Shown: positions 43,133 through 51,982 of the stretch, one piece after another
How the letters are laid out: every line of letters begins with the position of its first letter
Position numbering within the stretch: the stretch's first letter is position 1
NCBI GenBank assembly: GCA_964406735.1
Contig: CAYOSU010000009.1
Span: 5,834 to 69,833, forward strand
DNA length: 64,000 nt
Direction: 5' to 3'
From: CAYOSU01 sp964406735
Lineage (GTDB): Bacteria > Bacillota > Clostridia > Christensenellales > CAMQZB01
Position numbers and translations under genes: made by a program
Notes under the pieces: generated by a model
Told to the model about the DNA's origin: nothing
The model's input: the letters and a program-made list of their open reading frames with translations, nothing else
Database searches by the model: none

Positions 43133-43159
43133 GCGATCGCTAAATGCGGTCGCTTTTTT
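43133..43159 (+). terminator. Terminator after the GH2 gene
   Basis: GCGATCGC-TAAAT-GCGGTCGC followed by TTTTTT, 10 bp after the stop. Confidence 0.9.
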
Positions 43160-43164
43160 GTACG

Positions 43165-43191
43165 AAAAAAGAGCCTTCTTAGGCTCTTTAT
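43165..43191 (-). terminator. Terminator for the 43246-44572 minus-strand pair
   Basis: AAAGAGCCT-TCTT-AGGCTCTTT with a T run on the minus strand, 55 bp beyond the stop. Confidence 0.8.
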
Positions 43192-43245
43192 CTGTTGCTA
43201 TGTAATTTTTTGTCGAATTTTGTCGTATATTGACGAAATTTGGCG

Positions 43246-43815
43246 TTATTTTCCGCCATCGAGCGGGAAATATGATATTTTCATCATGCTGAGTGCTCTG
43301 TACTTTCTGCGGGCTACGAGAAGCTCTCGGGTCTTGAAGAATTTTATATCGACGGCCTCCCAAAGGAGAACCCAAGCGACGATGTCTATTACCTCAGACC
43401 ACAGCGCAGTTTCAACGACGTAGCCTAAGTATATCGCAAGCGCAAGCACTATTACGCCGAATATCGCAAGGACCAGTGCGAGCATGTTGTAAAATCGGAG
43501 CTCTTTCTCGTTGGCGTGGTACTTTTCGGTGTAATACTCCTTTATCGCCGCACGATAGAGCGTTTTCTCGTCGTCGTCAACGCAGTCGCTCTTTATATGC
43601 AATGACAGTTCCTCGTTCGCAGGGGTGAAGCGAGTGGAATTTTCTAAAAACTCGGCAACGTCGCCGCTTATTACGGGAGTTGACGTTGACGAAAAGACGG
43701 ACAGAAAGTCGCTGTCGTCTTTTACGTTCATGTTGAGTATTATCCTATCCTCTTCGTCCCGTTCGTAGCTTTTTTCTATTATCGCAGGGCGAAGCTTTTT
43801 GTTAAGCTTTTTCAT
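43246..43815 (-). CDS. Membrane protein of unknown function
   Basis: A 189-residue protein I do not recognise. Residues 1-~95 are charged and soluble; two hydrophobic helices (~108-130 and ~137-153) follow, then a basic C-terminal segment. It begins inside the end of the upstream YjdF-like gene (14-bp overlap), so the two are co-translated and probably work together in the membrane. No catalytic motif is seen. Confidence 0.72.
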   Translation of the reverse strand: MKKLNKKLRPAIIEKSYERDEEDRIILNMNVKDDSDFLSVFSSTSTPVISGDVAEFLENSTRFTPANEELSLHIKSDCVDDDEKTLYRAAIKEYYTEKYHANEKELRFYNMLALVLAIFGVIVLALAIYLGYVVETALWSEVIDIVAWVLLWEAVDIKFFKTRELLVARRKYRALSMMKISYFPLDGGK

Positions 43816-44572
43816 TCAATTCTCTCTTTTGCGAAATTTGCGCCTTGTTCGGCATTATTATCGGGTGCTTTTCTTTGTCAAAGGCGTATATCACTACGTA
43901 TATCAACGCACCTAAGCTTTCTACCAGCATATCGTGCATGGTGTCGTGAAGACCGATGTCAAGATAACCGCCTAAGCCCAAGGGAACGCCGTTGACTATT
44001 ACCTCGGTTATGTTGTCTATCCTGCCCGTTACCGCCATTTGCTCGCCTAAGACGTAGGAATTTATGTAGGTAACGACCGTGTCGTTCTGCATATCCGTGC
44101 CCAAAAATTGGTCGCAACCGTATTCGAAAAACTCCCATGCGACCGATATTGCCATCGAAAAGCAGAGTGCGAATATCGCTTTCATCAAAAAGGTCGGCTC
44201 GTTGCCCTTGCTTGCAAGCTTTGCTATATATATTCCGAATATCGCAAACACTACGCCGCCAGATGTGTGAAGTACGTCGTCCCACCATTCGGTGAGGTAA
44301 TACATATTGTAGACGTAGCCTATCATCGGGCCTAAGGCGTAGACCTCGCAGAATGCGAAGAACACCGTGTTGAGCCTGCATTTGAAAAGCCGTTCGGCTA
44401 TATAGGGAAGCGCAAGCAGCAGCATCGTAAGCGCACACATAAGCGATTTCATTGCGTTACCCTTTACCGCCATAACTATCAGCGAAACGAGGGTGAATAC
44501 CTCTAATACCGCCCATAAGACCGCTAAAATTACCCTCTCGCCTTTACGGCTATTTGCTGTTTTGGTTGTCAT
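43802..44572 (-). CDS. YjdF/DUF2238-like inner-membrane protein
   Basis: A 256-residue membrane protein with about seven helices. The pattern 'WWDDVLHTSGGVVFAIFGIYIA', 'AWEFFEYGCDQ' and 'LHDTMHDMLVESLGALI' resembles the conserved acidic/His motifs of the DUF2238 (YjdF) family, whose role is unknown. The His/Asp/Glu residues set in membrane helices hint at metal or proton handling (inference). It overlaps the next gene by 14 bp. No clear promoter was seen. Confidence 0.65.
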   Translation of the reverse strand: MTTKTANSRKGERVILAVLWAVLEVFTLVSLIVMAVKGNAMKSLMCALTMLLLALPYIAERLFKCRLNTVFFAFCEVYALGPMIGYVYNMYYLTEWWDDVLHTSGGVVFAIFGIYIAKLASKGNEPTFLMKAIFALCFSMAISVAWEFFEYGCDQFLGTDMQNDTVVTYINSYVLGEQMAVTGRIDNITEVIVNGVPLGLGGYLDIGLHDTMHDMLVESLGALIYVVIYAFDKEKHPIIMPNKAQISQKRELNEKA

Positions 44573-44667
44573 TTGTTCTCTCCTTACTACCGTTTTCTTT
44601 TGCCTATCTTTTCCTATACCTATCTATTTCCTATGCATCGAAACTAAGTAAGTGTGAACGGTTTTAT

Positions 44668-45243
44668 TTAATTGTCAAACGTGCCTCTCTTTATCGCTTT
44701 GACGTTCTGCACAGTGTACAGTACGAACGACAGCAGCATCAGCGACAGGCAGATGCCGACCGAGATATACGATACGGACTTTGGAATATCGTACCAGATG
44801 ATATGAAGCGCCATCATAGCATATAACGAAACCGTCGTTATCTTGCCGTGCCATACAGCACCCTTGACGCTGCTCGTTTTCTTTATCGATATCAGCGCAG
44901 TGATGCCCGTCGTTATCTCTTTGACGAACAAAAGAGCGAACGGTATCATCATATACGGGAAGCGGAATACGAGGCAGAAAAGCATCGTCGCTTGCGTCAG
45001 TTTGTCGGCAATGGGGTCTATTATCTTGCCAAGGTCGCTCACCATGTGGAATTTGCGTGCGATAAAGCCGTCTACTACGTCCGTAAGCCCCGAAAGCAGC
45101 AACACGAAAAACGTCCAATTATAGCTCTCTTTGCCGATATACAGCCAGATTATGACCGGTATCAGGCAAAGTCTGAACAGGGACAGTAGATTGGGGATCG
45201 TTAAGATCTTGTTTTTGTACTTGTTCTCTGCGTTGTCGTTCAC
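44668..45243 (-). CDS. CDP-alcohol phosphatidyltransferase (PgsA-like)
   Basis: A 191-residue membrane enzyme that joins an alcohol phosphate to CDP-diacylglycerol, probably glycerol-3-phosphate to give phosphatidylglycerol phosphate. The family motif is visible as DVVDGFIARKFHMVSDLGKI then DPIADK. About five hydrophobic helices are present. An ATG at 45252 is only 1 nt from AAGGAG, so I take the GTG at 45243, 10 nt from it, as the start. It could also be another CDP-alcohol transferase such as a cardiolipin synthase. It has its own promoter. Confidence 0.88.
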   Translation of the reverse strand: MNDNAENKYKNKILTIPNLLSLFRLCLIPVIIWLYIGKESYNWTFFVLLLSGLTDVVDGFIARKFHMVSDLGKIIDPIADKLTQATMLFCLVFRFPYMMIPFALLFVKEITTGITALISIKKTSSVKGAVWHGKITTVSLYAMMALHIIWYDIPKSVSYISVGICLSLMLLSFVLYTVQNVKAIKRGTFDN

Positions 45244-45304
45244 GAATCGCATTCTCCTTGAAATGGCATTTTTCGTTAAAACACCAGTTTTTAATGCACA
45301 TTAC

Positions 45305-45334
45305 ATTATAGACGCTTTTTTAATTAAATGTCAA
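45305..45334 (-). promoter_or_regulatory. Promoter of the PgsA-like gene
   Basis: On the minus strand TTGACA (45329-45334), 18-nt spacer, TATAAT (45305-45310). Confidence 0.88.
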
Positions 45335-45463
45335 CGGTAGGCGTGTGGGAAAACTGTGGGAAAATTATGTGAAATTTGTTTCAGGTTGGTGCGGAGTGTG
45401 GCGGCTGATAAAAATACAAGTCCCAAAGTAAGCCTTCGACGAGATGAACGCATTTCGTACATA

Positions 45464-45496
45464 AAAAAACGAGGAGCTATTACTGTTCCTCGTTTT
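45464..45496 (-). terminator. Terminator overlapping the doc stop codon
   Basis: AACGAGGA-N10-TCCTCGTT with T runs on the minus strand; the toxin stop codon (45480-45482) lies in the loop. Confidence 0.85.
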
Positions 45497-45869
45497 TCAA
45501 GTGGGCGTATACCCATTCTTTTAATTTTTCAAAATCGATCCGTCCCGACGCCAGCTGCAGGAAAACATCCGACAGTTCCTTTTGCGTATAAACAAGCGAT
45601 ACACCGTTCAAGACAAGAACAACGAGCATTGCATGCGCACCGATCCGTTTGTTTCCGTCAATAAACGGGTGATTTTGCGTAAGCCCGTAAGCAAGTCGGG
45701 CGGCTTTATCGATCAAAGTCGGATATAGTTCAATATCATCATAAGTTTGCATAGGGGCTAACAATGCGGATTCTAACAAATTATCATCACGCAATCCCTC
45801 AATACCTCCCGTTGCTTGTATTAGCTCGCTATGAAGATAAAGAACTTGTTCTTTTGAAAGCCAGATCAT
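45480..45869 (-). CDS. Doc-type Fic toxin
   Basis: A 129-residue Fic-fold toxin. Residues 67-75, HPFIDGNKR, match the Doc form of the Fic motif, in which Lys replaces the second Gly; Doc uses ATP to phosphorylate EF-Tu and stop translation. The length and helical pattern are typical of Doc. It overlaps the upstream antitoxin gene by 4 bp. The partner is RelB/DinJ-like rather than Phd, an uncommon pairing. The terminator hairpin covers the stop codon. Confidence 0.9.
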   Translation of the reverse strand: MIWLSKEQVLYLHSELIQATGGIEGLRDDNLLESALLAPMQTYDDIELYPTLIDKAARLAYGLTQNHPFIDGNKRIGAHAMLVVLVLNGVSLVYTQKELSDVFLQLASGRIDFEKLKEWVYAHLKNEEQ

Positions 45870-46123
45870 TTCGCCAATTCCTCGTAAGCGGTTTTATTCT
45901 GCTCTAAAAGTTGTTTCGAAATAGACGTAACGGCATCGTTGGAAGCCATTACCAAAGCACCGTTATTGCGAGTAATTTCAAAAGGAATGCGTTGCTCACG
46001 AACAGATTGTCTGATAAACATCGTTATTGCCGCATTCATGGAAAGCCCAAAGTCTGAAAAGAGGGCGTCTGCTTGTTTTTTAAGTTGTTCGTCCATGCGA
46101 AGCGTTACATTTACATTAGCCAT
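45866..46123 (-). CDS. RelB/DinJ-family antitoxin
   Basis: An 85-residue antitoxin. The N-terminal ribbon-helix-helix part (MANVNVTLRMDEQLKKQAD, then 'FGLSMNAAITMFIRQSV') is typical of RelB/DinJ; the C-terminal helix (~60-85) would wrap the toxin. It overlaps the Doc gene by 4 bp and should repress the promoter just upstream, which carries an inverted repeat. GGAGG precedes the ATG. Confidence 0.9.
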   Translation of the reverse strand: MANVNVTLRMDEQLKKQADALFSDFGLSMNAAITMFIRQSVREQRIPFEITRNNGALVMASNDAVTSISKQLLEQNKTAYEELAK

Positions 46124-46183
46124 AATGATACCTCCTATTAAATGCTACATCATTATTGTACGCAAATTGAAAGCGTTTGTCAA
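46122..46183 (-). promoter_or_regulatory. Toxin-antitoxin promoter with operator-like inverted repeat
   Basis: TTGACA (46178-46183), 17-nt spacer, TACAAT (46155-46160) on the minus strand. An 8-bp inverted repeat, ATAATGAT (46122-46129) and ATCATTAT (46149-46156), spans the -10, SD and start region. Confidence 0.78.
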
Positions 46184-46260
46184 CAATAATATGTGTAAAA
46201 GCAGTGCAAATTATGTGCAAATGCTTTATCGATTCAGGTTAGCGGTGTGTAGAGTAATAT

Positions 46261-46289
46261 AAAAGTCCTCGAATGGTCGAGGGCTTTTG
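46261..46289 (-). terminator. Terminator after the cyclophilin gene
   Basis: AAAAGTCCTCGA-ATGG-TCGAGGGCTTTT, 28 bp beyond the stop. Confidence 0.82.
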
Positions 46290-46316
46290 AGTGTTTGTTT
46301 TTGCGATTTTAGGTCA

Positions 46317-46835
46317 TCAGGCTTTGACGGGTTCGGAGGGGGTATAGCCGTTGAGGTCTACGGTTACCTTTTTCATTTTCTGCTCCTCATAGGGGCGGTC
46401 GTTTCTATCCGTCTTGGTCGTTGCTATCTTATCGATGACATCCAAGCCCTCTATTACCTTGCCGAACGTTGCGTACTGGCCGTCGAGGTAGGGATAATCT
46501 ACGTGCATGATGAAAAACTGCGAGCCTGCGGAGTTGGGGTTCATCGCTCTTGCCATAGAAAGAACTCCTCTCGTGTGCTTCAAGTCGTTCTTGAAGCCGT
46601 TTGCGCTGAACTCGCCCTTGATGCAATAGCCGGGGCCGCCCATGCCACTACCCATCGGGTCGCCGCCTTGGATCATGAAGCCCTTGATGCAACGGTGGAA
46701 TATAAGTCCGTCGTAAAAGCCCTTGCTTGCAAGCGAAATGAAGTTATCTACGGTGTTTTTCGCTATCTCCGGGTAAAGCTCGGCTACCATTACGTCGCCG
46801 TTTTCCATTTCTATTCTGACTTTCGGATCTGCCAT
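46317..46835 (-). CDS. Cyclophilin-type peptidyl-prolyl cis-trans isomerase
   Basis: A 172-residue cytoplasmic cyclophilin that speeds proline isomerisation in protein folding. Core motifs are intact: 'FHRCIKGFMIQGGDPMGSGMGG', 'GVLSMARAMNPNSAGSQFFIMH' and 'FGKVIEGLDVIDKIA'. The active-site Arg (FHR) is present. No signal peptide. Single gene with a terminator. Confidence 0.95.
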   Translation of the reverse strand: MADPKVRIEMENGDVMVAELYPEIAKNTVDNFISLASKGFYDGLIFHRCIKGFMIQGGDPMGSGMGGPGYCIKGEFSANGFKNDLKHTRGVLSMARAMNPNSAGSQFFIMHVDYPYLDGQYATFGKVIEGLDVIDKIATTKTDRNDRPYEEQKMKKVTVDLNGYTPSEPVKA

Positions 46836-46918
46836 TTTTAGTTCTCCTTTTTTAGGTTTTCAACGCCTCGAAAAGTTTTTTCGGCGTTGTTTTAGTATTT
46901 CTTTGCGTTTAATATTAT

Positions 46919-46949
46919 TAAAAGCTCTTTGGATTTTAAAGAGCTTTAT
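46919..46949 (-). terminator. Terminator after the RluA-family gene
   Basis: AAAGCTCTTT-GGATTTT-AAAGAGCTTT, 9 bp beyond the stop codon. Confidence 0.78.
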
Positions 46950-46957
46950 GTTTTTTC

Positions 46958-47656
46958 TTAAAACGCTTTGAGCGCTCTTTCGATGTCGAAGGACTTCCAA
47001 GGCGTTTCGTCCTCGGGAGGGTACGCTATGAACGTCATGAGCTCTTTCGTTACGGGGTGGTTGAACTTCAACACAGTCGACCAAAGCGCAAGCTTGCACG
47101 GGTCGTTGCTGCCGTACTTTCTATCGCCGCAAATCGTTGCGTGAGAAGTCGAGAGCTGTACCCTTATCTGGTGTCCTCTGCCCGTGATAAGTCTTACTAA
47201 AACGAGCTGGTAATTGCCCTTTTCCTCCATTACGTCGTATAAAAGCTCTGCTTTCTTTGCACCCTCGGTCGCCTCGGGAACGACGTAAACAGTGTTAGTA
47301 ACCGCATTCTTTTTGAGGTAATGGGTGAGCTTCCCCTCTTTCTCGGGAAGCTTGCCGTTCGTGACGCAAAGGTAGCACTTGGAAAGCTCGCCGTCCCTTA
47401 TGCTTTCGGAAAGTCTCGATGCAGCTTTACTCGTCTTAGCAAAGACCATTACTCCGCCCGTCGGGCGATCGAGTCTATGCACGAGTCCCGCATAAGCATT
47501 GCCCGTCTTGCCGTATTTTTCTTTCAGATATCTCTTTACGACGGAAAGCATATCGTCGTCGCCCGAAGAATCGCCCTGCGAAGGGATATTCTGAGGCTTG
47601 ACGACTACTATTATATGGTTGTCTTCATAAAGAATTTTCAGATCTTTCGTATCCAT
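46958..47656 (-). CDS. RluA-family pseudouridine synthase without S4 domain
   Basis: A 232-residue enzyme. The catalytic motif is GLVHRLDRPTGGVMVFAKT with its Asp; 'RLITGRGHQIRVQLSTSHATICGDRKYG' closes the fold. Unlike the enzyme at 24291 it lacks an N-terminal S4 domain and starts directly at the catalytic part ('ILYEDNHIIVVVKPQNIPSQ'), so it probably modifies another site, in 23S rRNA or tRNA. It is 3 bp from the end of the upstream methyltransferase gene, in an ileS-methyltransferase-RluA operon. Confidence 0.93.
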   Translation of the reverse strand: MDTKDLKILYEDNHIIVVVKPQNIPSQGDSSGDDDMLSVVKRYLKEKYGKTGNAYAGLVHRLDRPTGGVMVFAKTSKAASRLSESIRDGELSKCYLCVTNGKLPEKEGKLTHYLKKNAVTNTVYVVPEATEGAKKAELLYDVMEEKGNYQLVLVRLITGRGHQIRVQLSTSHATICGDRKYGSNDPCKLALWSTVLKFNHPVTKELMTFIAYPPEDETPWKSFDIERALKAF

Positions 47657-47659
47657 TTG

Positions 47660-48526
47660 CTATTTCCTTTCATTGAAAATATATATTCCGCTCGCTCCGC
47701 AGGGAAGAAGTATGCCCTCTTCCTCAGTCGGAAGGCACAGCTCGTATGAGTCCGCTTTACCCTCTTGCCCGAATACCGACGTTAATAAGTTCCTGAGTAC
47801 CGTCGGTTGAAGTCCGGTCGTATAGCTATTTATCAGCACGAACAGCGGCTTTTCGGAAAGAACGTCTTTTACCGTCTTTATCAGGTCGTACACGCCGTCC
47901 TCTAACTTCCATACCTCGCCGCCAGGGCCTCTGCCGTAAGAGGGAGGGTCCATTATTACGGCGTCGTATTTTCTGCCTCGCCTTATCTCTCTTTGCACGA
48001 ACTTGAAGCAGTCGTCCACGATATAGCGAACGGGTCTATCCTCTAAGTGAGAAAGCTTGATATTCTCCGCCGCCCTCTCTACCATGCCTTTCGCAGCATC
48101 TACATGGCATACGCTCGCACCGCTTGCAAGGCACGCTACCGTCGCTCCGCCCGTATACGCAAAGAGGTTGAGAACAGAAATGGGTCTTCCAGCGCTTTCT
48201 ATCAGCTCTCGCATCATATCCCAATTCGCCGCCTGCTCGGGGAAAAGTCCCGTATGCTTGAAGCCCATCGGCATTATCGAGAAGGTAAGATCACGGTAAT
48301 TTATTGTCCAGCTCTTCGGCAGCTTTTTCTTGAAATCCCAAGCGCCGCCGCCTTTCGACGACCTCGTATATATGCCGTCTACGCCCTCTATATTTCTCAG
48401 ATCCTCGTGCTTCCATATCGCCTGAGGCTCGGGACGCAGTAGCTTTATTTCGCCCCAACGCTCCAGCTTTTCGCCGTTGCCCGTTGCTATGACGGAATAA
48501 TCCTGCCAACCGTCGGCTATCTTCAT
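47660..48526 (-). CDS. Class I SAM-dependent methyltransferase (RlmI/RlmK-like)
   Basis: A 288-residue Rossmann methyltransferase. 'VLNLFAYTGGATVACLASGASVCHVD' is the SAM-binding region and 'YDAVIMDPPSYGRGPGGEVW' the catalytic DPPSYGRG loop, both like rRNA methyltransferases of the RlmI/RlmK type. The start is the ATG at 48526, overlapping the ileS stop (ATGA); 16 upstream codons are rejected. No PUA domain is present. The target is likely 23S rRNA (inference). Confidence 0.88.
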   Translation of the reverse strand: MKIADGWQDYSVIATGNGEKLERWGEIKLLRPEPQAIWKHEDLRNIEGVDGIYTRSSKGGGAWDFKKKLPKSWTINYRDLTFSIMPMGFKHTGLFPEQAANWDMMRELIESAGRPISVLNLFAYTGGATVACLASGASVCHVDAAKGMVERAAENIKLSHLEDRPVRYIVDDCFKFVQREIRRGRKYDAVIMDPPSYGRGPGGEVWKLEDGVYDLIKTVKDVLSEKPLFVLINSYTTGLQPTVLRNLLTSVFGQEGKADSYELCLPTEEEGILLPCGASGIYIFNERK

Positions 48527-51500
48527 CTGACGACCTCGACGGAAAGGGTTACGTTTTCGCCGTTGATGTCCCAAGAAGCCTGATAGCCAGAAAGCGTATT
48601 CGTTACTTCAAGCGCAAGTACGTCTCTCTTGATGCTCTCTTTCTCGCTCTCGATTATCTTTGAAAGCTTTTCGCCTGCCTCGTAGCCTACTCTTATTCTG
48701 TCTACTACCTCGAAGCCTGCGTCCTTTCTCATCGTCTGTATCTTGGAAACGAGCTCTCTTATCATGCCCTCTGCGATAAGTTCGTCGGTGAGTGCCGTGT
48801 CGAGAACTACGGTAAGTCCGTTATCGGAAGCCGCAACGAAGCCCTCTTTATTCTTCGTCGTTACGACCAAGTCCTCTTCTCCGACCTCAACGGGCGTGCC
48901 GTTTACCTCGAAAGAGAACTTCTCGCCGCTTCTTACCTTATTTACTATCTCATCGGCGTTCTGAACACCCATAAGGTATTCCTTGATGGCGTTCATGTTC
49001 TTGCCGTATATCTTGCCTAAGGTCTTGAAGTTGGGCTTTATCTCATAAGAGATGAACTCGCTTGCGTTGTCGAAGGGCAATACCTCGTGAACGTTGAGCT
49101 CCTCCTCTATTACCGACTTCATATCGTCGTTTATCTCCGTCTTTCTGCCGCCGTAGTACATCTTGGAAAGAGGCTGTCTGTTCTTGATGTTGGCGTTCGC
49201 TCTCGAAGATCTGCCCAAAATGACGATCTCCATCGCTATCTCCATCTGCTCTTCGAGCGTTACGTCGATAAGCAACTCGTTTGCTATCGGATACTCGCAA
49301 AGGTGAATGGACTTCGGAGCGTCTTTCTCTACCGATCTTACTAAGTTCTGGTAGATGCTCTCAGTTATGAACGGCGTGAAGGGTGCTGCAACAAGGCAGA
49401 GGTTCTTTAATACGTAGTAAAGCGTGTAGAACGCAGCTGTCTTATCGTCGCCCATGCCCTTACCCCAGAAGCGTTCACGGGAGCGTCTTACGTACCAGTT
49501 GGAAAGCTCATCGGTGAACTCCGTGATTGCTCTTCCTGCGTCGGTGATGTTATAGACGTTCAAAAGCTCGGTTACTTTCTTGATAAGAGAGTTGAGCTTG
49601 CTTATTATCCACTTGTCCATCAACGTTAAGTTCAAGCTGTTGAGCGAGTACTTCGTCGGGTCAAATTCGTCGATGTTTGCGTACAGGATATAGAACGCAT
49701 AGGTGTTCCAAAGCGTTCCCATAAACTTCCTCTGCGACTCCGCAACGGCGTCGTGAGAGTATCTCGACGGGAGCCACGGAGCGGAAGAGGTGTAGAAATA
49801 CCACCTTACGGCGTCTGCGCCTACCGTATGGAGCGCCTCGTCGGGTGAGATGACGTTGCCTTTGTGCTTACTCATCTTTATTCCGTTCTTATCGTTGACG
49901 TGTCCCATGACGATGCAGTTCTTGAACGGAGCTTTATTGAAAAGCAACGTCGATATCGAAAGCAACGTGTAGAACCATCCGCGGGTCTGATCTACCGCTT
50001 CGGATATGAAGTCGGCAGGGAAACGGCTCTCGAATAGCTCTTTATTCTCGAACGGATAGTGGAACTGCGCAAAGGGCATCGAGCCGCTATCGAACCAGCA
50101 GTCCGCCACTTCCGGAACTCTCGACATCGTGCCGCCGCACTCGGGGCACTTGAACGTTACGTTGTCTACGTACGGGCGGTGAAGCTCTATGTCGCCCTCG
50201 ATATTGCCAAGCTCTTTAAGCTCCGCCTTCGACGAAACGACGTGGATATGTCCGCAGTCGGGACACTTCCAGATGGGAAGGGGCGTACCCCAATACCTCT
50301 CTCTCGAAACGCCCCAATCGATGACATTCTCCAAGAAGTTGCCCATTCTGCCCTCGCCTATCGACTTGGGTATCCAATTTATCGAATTGTTGTTCCTGAT
50401 AAGATCGTCCTTGACGTCAGTCATCTTGATGAACCAGGAATTTCTTGCATAGTAAATAAGCGGTGTGTCGCAACGCCAGCAGTGAGGATAGTTATGCTCG
50501 TGCATTACTTCCTTGAAAAGAAGTCCTCTATCTTTGAGCTCGTTGATTATAGGTCTGTCCGCTTTCTTGGCATCCATACCCTCGTATTCGCCTGTGCCCT
50601 CTACGAATTTGCCGTTAGGACCTATCAGCTGAACGAAGGGAAGGTCGTACTTTCTGCCTACCTTGCTGTCGTCCTCGCCGAATGCAGGCGCAATGTGGAC
50701 TATGCCCGAGCCGTCGGTAAGCGTTACGTAGCCGTCGTTGACGACGTAATACGCCTTTTTCTTAGGGTTTGCGTAAGTAAAGAGCGGCTCGTACTCGGTG
50801 TATTCGTACTCTTTGCCGAGCTTTACGTCTACCTTTTCATACGTACCCTCTTCAAAGAGCGACGGGATAAGCTCGTCTGCGAGAATGAAATACTCGCCGT
50901 CAACGAGAATTTTCGTGTACTTCTCGTCGGGATTCATACAAAGTGCAACGTTTGACGGCAAAGTCCAAGGTGTCGTCGTCCAAGCGAGGAAGTAGGTGTT
51001 TTCCTCGTTCTTTACCTTGAACTTGACGAATATCGACGCCTCTTTGACCATCTTGTAGCCCTGCGCTACCTCGTGCGACGCAAGCGCCGTGCCGCAACGG
51101 GGACAGTAGGGTACTACCTTGTAGCCGTCATACAAAAGTCCTTTTTTGTAGATCTCCGAAAAAGCCCACCAAACGGACTCGATATAATTGTCGTCATAGG
51201 TGATATACGGGTTCTCCATGTCAGCCCAGAAGCCGACCTCGTCCGACATCTTCTCCCACTCGCCTTTGTATTTCCATACGGACTCTTTGCACTTCTTGAT
51301 GAAGGGCTCGATGCCGTATTTCTCTATGTCCTTCTTGCCGTCCATGCCTAAGATCTTCTCGACCTCAAGCTCGACGGGAAGTCCGTGCGTGTCCCAGCCT
51401 GCCTTTCTCTGGACGTTGTAGCCCTGCATTACTTTGTAACGAGGGATGATGTCCTTGATCGAGCGGGTCAATACGTGCCCGATGTGCGGCTTACCATTCG

Positions 51501-51651
51501 CTGTCGGCGGTCCGTCGTAAAACGTGAAGGTCTCTGCCTTTTTGTTGCATTCCTCGACGGTCTGTTCGAATATCTTGTTCTCTTTCCAGAATTTCAGGAC
51601 CTCTGCCTCGTTCTCTACGAAGTTGAGCCCCGTTTCAACTTTTTTGTACAT
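48523..51651 (-). CDS. ileS: Isoleucyl-tRNA synthetase
   Basis: A 1042-residue class I synthetase that charges tRNA-Ile. HIGH is at residues 56-59 (PHIGHV) and the KMSKH motif lies in 'NGIKMSKHKGNVISPDEA'. The CP1 editing domain has TTPWTLPSN. Two Cys clusters appear in the middle ('PYCPRCGTA' and 'CPDCGHIHV...CPECGGT'). The length and KMSKH fit the longer IleRS2 type, often less sensitive to mupirocin; this is inference. The start is the ATG at 51651 after AAAGGAG. No T-box leader was found upstream. Confidence 0.96.
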   Translation of the reverse strand: MYKKVETGLNFVENEAEVLKFWKENKIFEQTVEECNKKAETFTFYDGPPTANGKPHIGHVLTRSIKDIIPRYKVMQGYNVQRKAGWDTHGLPVELEVEKILGMDGKKDIEKYGIEPFIKKCKESVWKYKGEWEKMSDEVGFWADMENPYITYDDNYIESVWWAFSEIYKKGLLYDGYKVVPYCPRCGTALASHEVAQGYKMVKEASIFVKFKVKNEENTYFLAWTTTPWTLPSNVALCMNPDEKYTKILVDGEYFILADELIPSLFEEGTYEKVDVKLGKEYEYTEYEPLFTYANPKKKAYYVVNDGYVTLTDGSGIVHIAPAFGEDDSKVGRKYDLPFVQLIGPNGKFVEGTGEYEGMDAKKADRPIINELKDRGLLFKEVMHEHNYPHCWRCDTPLIYYARNSWFIKMTDVKDDLIRNNNSINWIPKSIGEGRMGNFLENVIDWGVSRERYWGTPLPIWKCPDCGHIHVVSSKAELKELGNIEGDIELHRPYVDNVTFKCPECGGTMSRVPEVADCWFDSGSMPFAQFHYPFENKELFESRFPADFISEAVDQTRGWFYTLLSISTLLFNKAPFKNCIVMGHVNDKNGIKMSKHKGNVISPDEALHTVGADAVRWYFYTSSAPWLPSRYSHDAVAESQRKFMGTLWNTYAFYILYANIDEFDPTKYSLNSLNLTLMDKWIISKLNSLIKKVTELLNVYNITDAGRAITEFTDELSNWYVRRSRERFWGKGMGDDKTAAFYTLYYVLKNLCLVAAPFTPFITESIYQNLVRSVEKDAPKSIHLCEYPIANELLIDVTLEEQMEIAMEIVILGRSSRANANIKNRQPLSKMYYGGRKTEINDDMKSVIEEELNVHEVLPFDNASEFISYEIKPNFKTLGKIYGKNMNAIKEYLMGVQNADEIVNKVRSGEKFSFEVNGTPVEVGEEDLVVTTKNKEGFVAASDNGLTVVLDTALTDELIAEGMIRELVSKIQTMRKDAGFEVVDRIRVGYEAGEKLSKIIESEKESIKRDVLALEVTNTLSGYQASWDINGENVTLSVEVVR

Positions 51652-51881
51652 AAATGCTCCTTTAAGCATAATACTGCAGTTTATTATCTTAAATATCTTA
51701 AACCATTTACGCCCGAAAAGTCAATTGAAAGTGTAGGTTTTGAGTAAGTTATTATCCGCCTTTCCCCTCTTCGGGGGAAATTTTGCAGTTAGGAGAAGAT
51801 GGGGAATGAGTGAAGTAAGTGAAAAATCAGTATTCTATATCAAGTTATATATTATCCATATATAATAGAGATAAATTAAAT
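51652..51881. other. Gap upstream of ileS without a T-box
   Basis: A TTGACT...TAAGAT promoter-like pair lies near 51700-51726 on the minus strand. The specifier loop/antiterminator bulge TGGNACCGCG of a T-box is not seen. A CCCC-TCTTC-GGGG hairpin lies at 51766-51778. Confidence 0.4.
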
Positions 51882-51920
51882 CAAAAAAAAAAACGAACCC
51901 GATATTATCAAGTTCGTTTT
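51882..51920 (-). terminator. Terminator after the collagen-like gene
   Basis: AACGAAC...GTTCGTT stem followed by eight or more T residues on the minus strand. Confidence 0.85.
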
Positions 51921-51982
51921 GGCGTTTTATTTCTTTTTAGCACTTATCTTTGGTTTTTGCGTAAAAGCGAAGCTTTCGCTTT

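Noticed and set aside
51652..51982. T-box riboswitch upstream of ileS
   Set aside because: Expected for Firmicutes but the conserved antiterminator bulge sequence is not present; same for valS.
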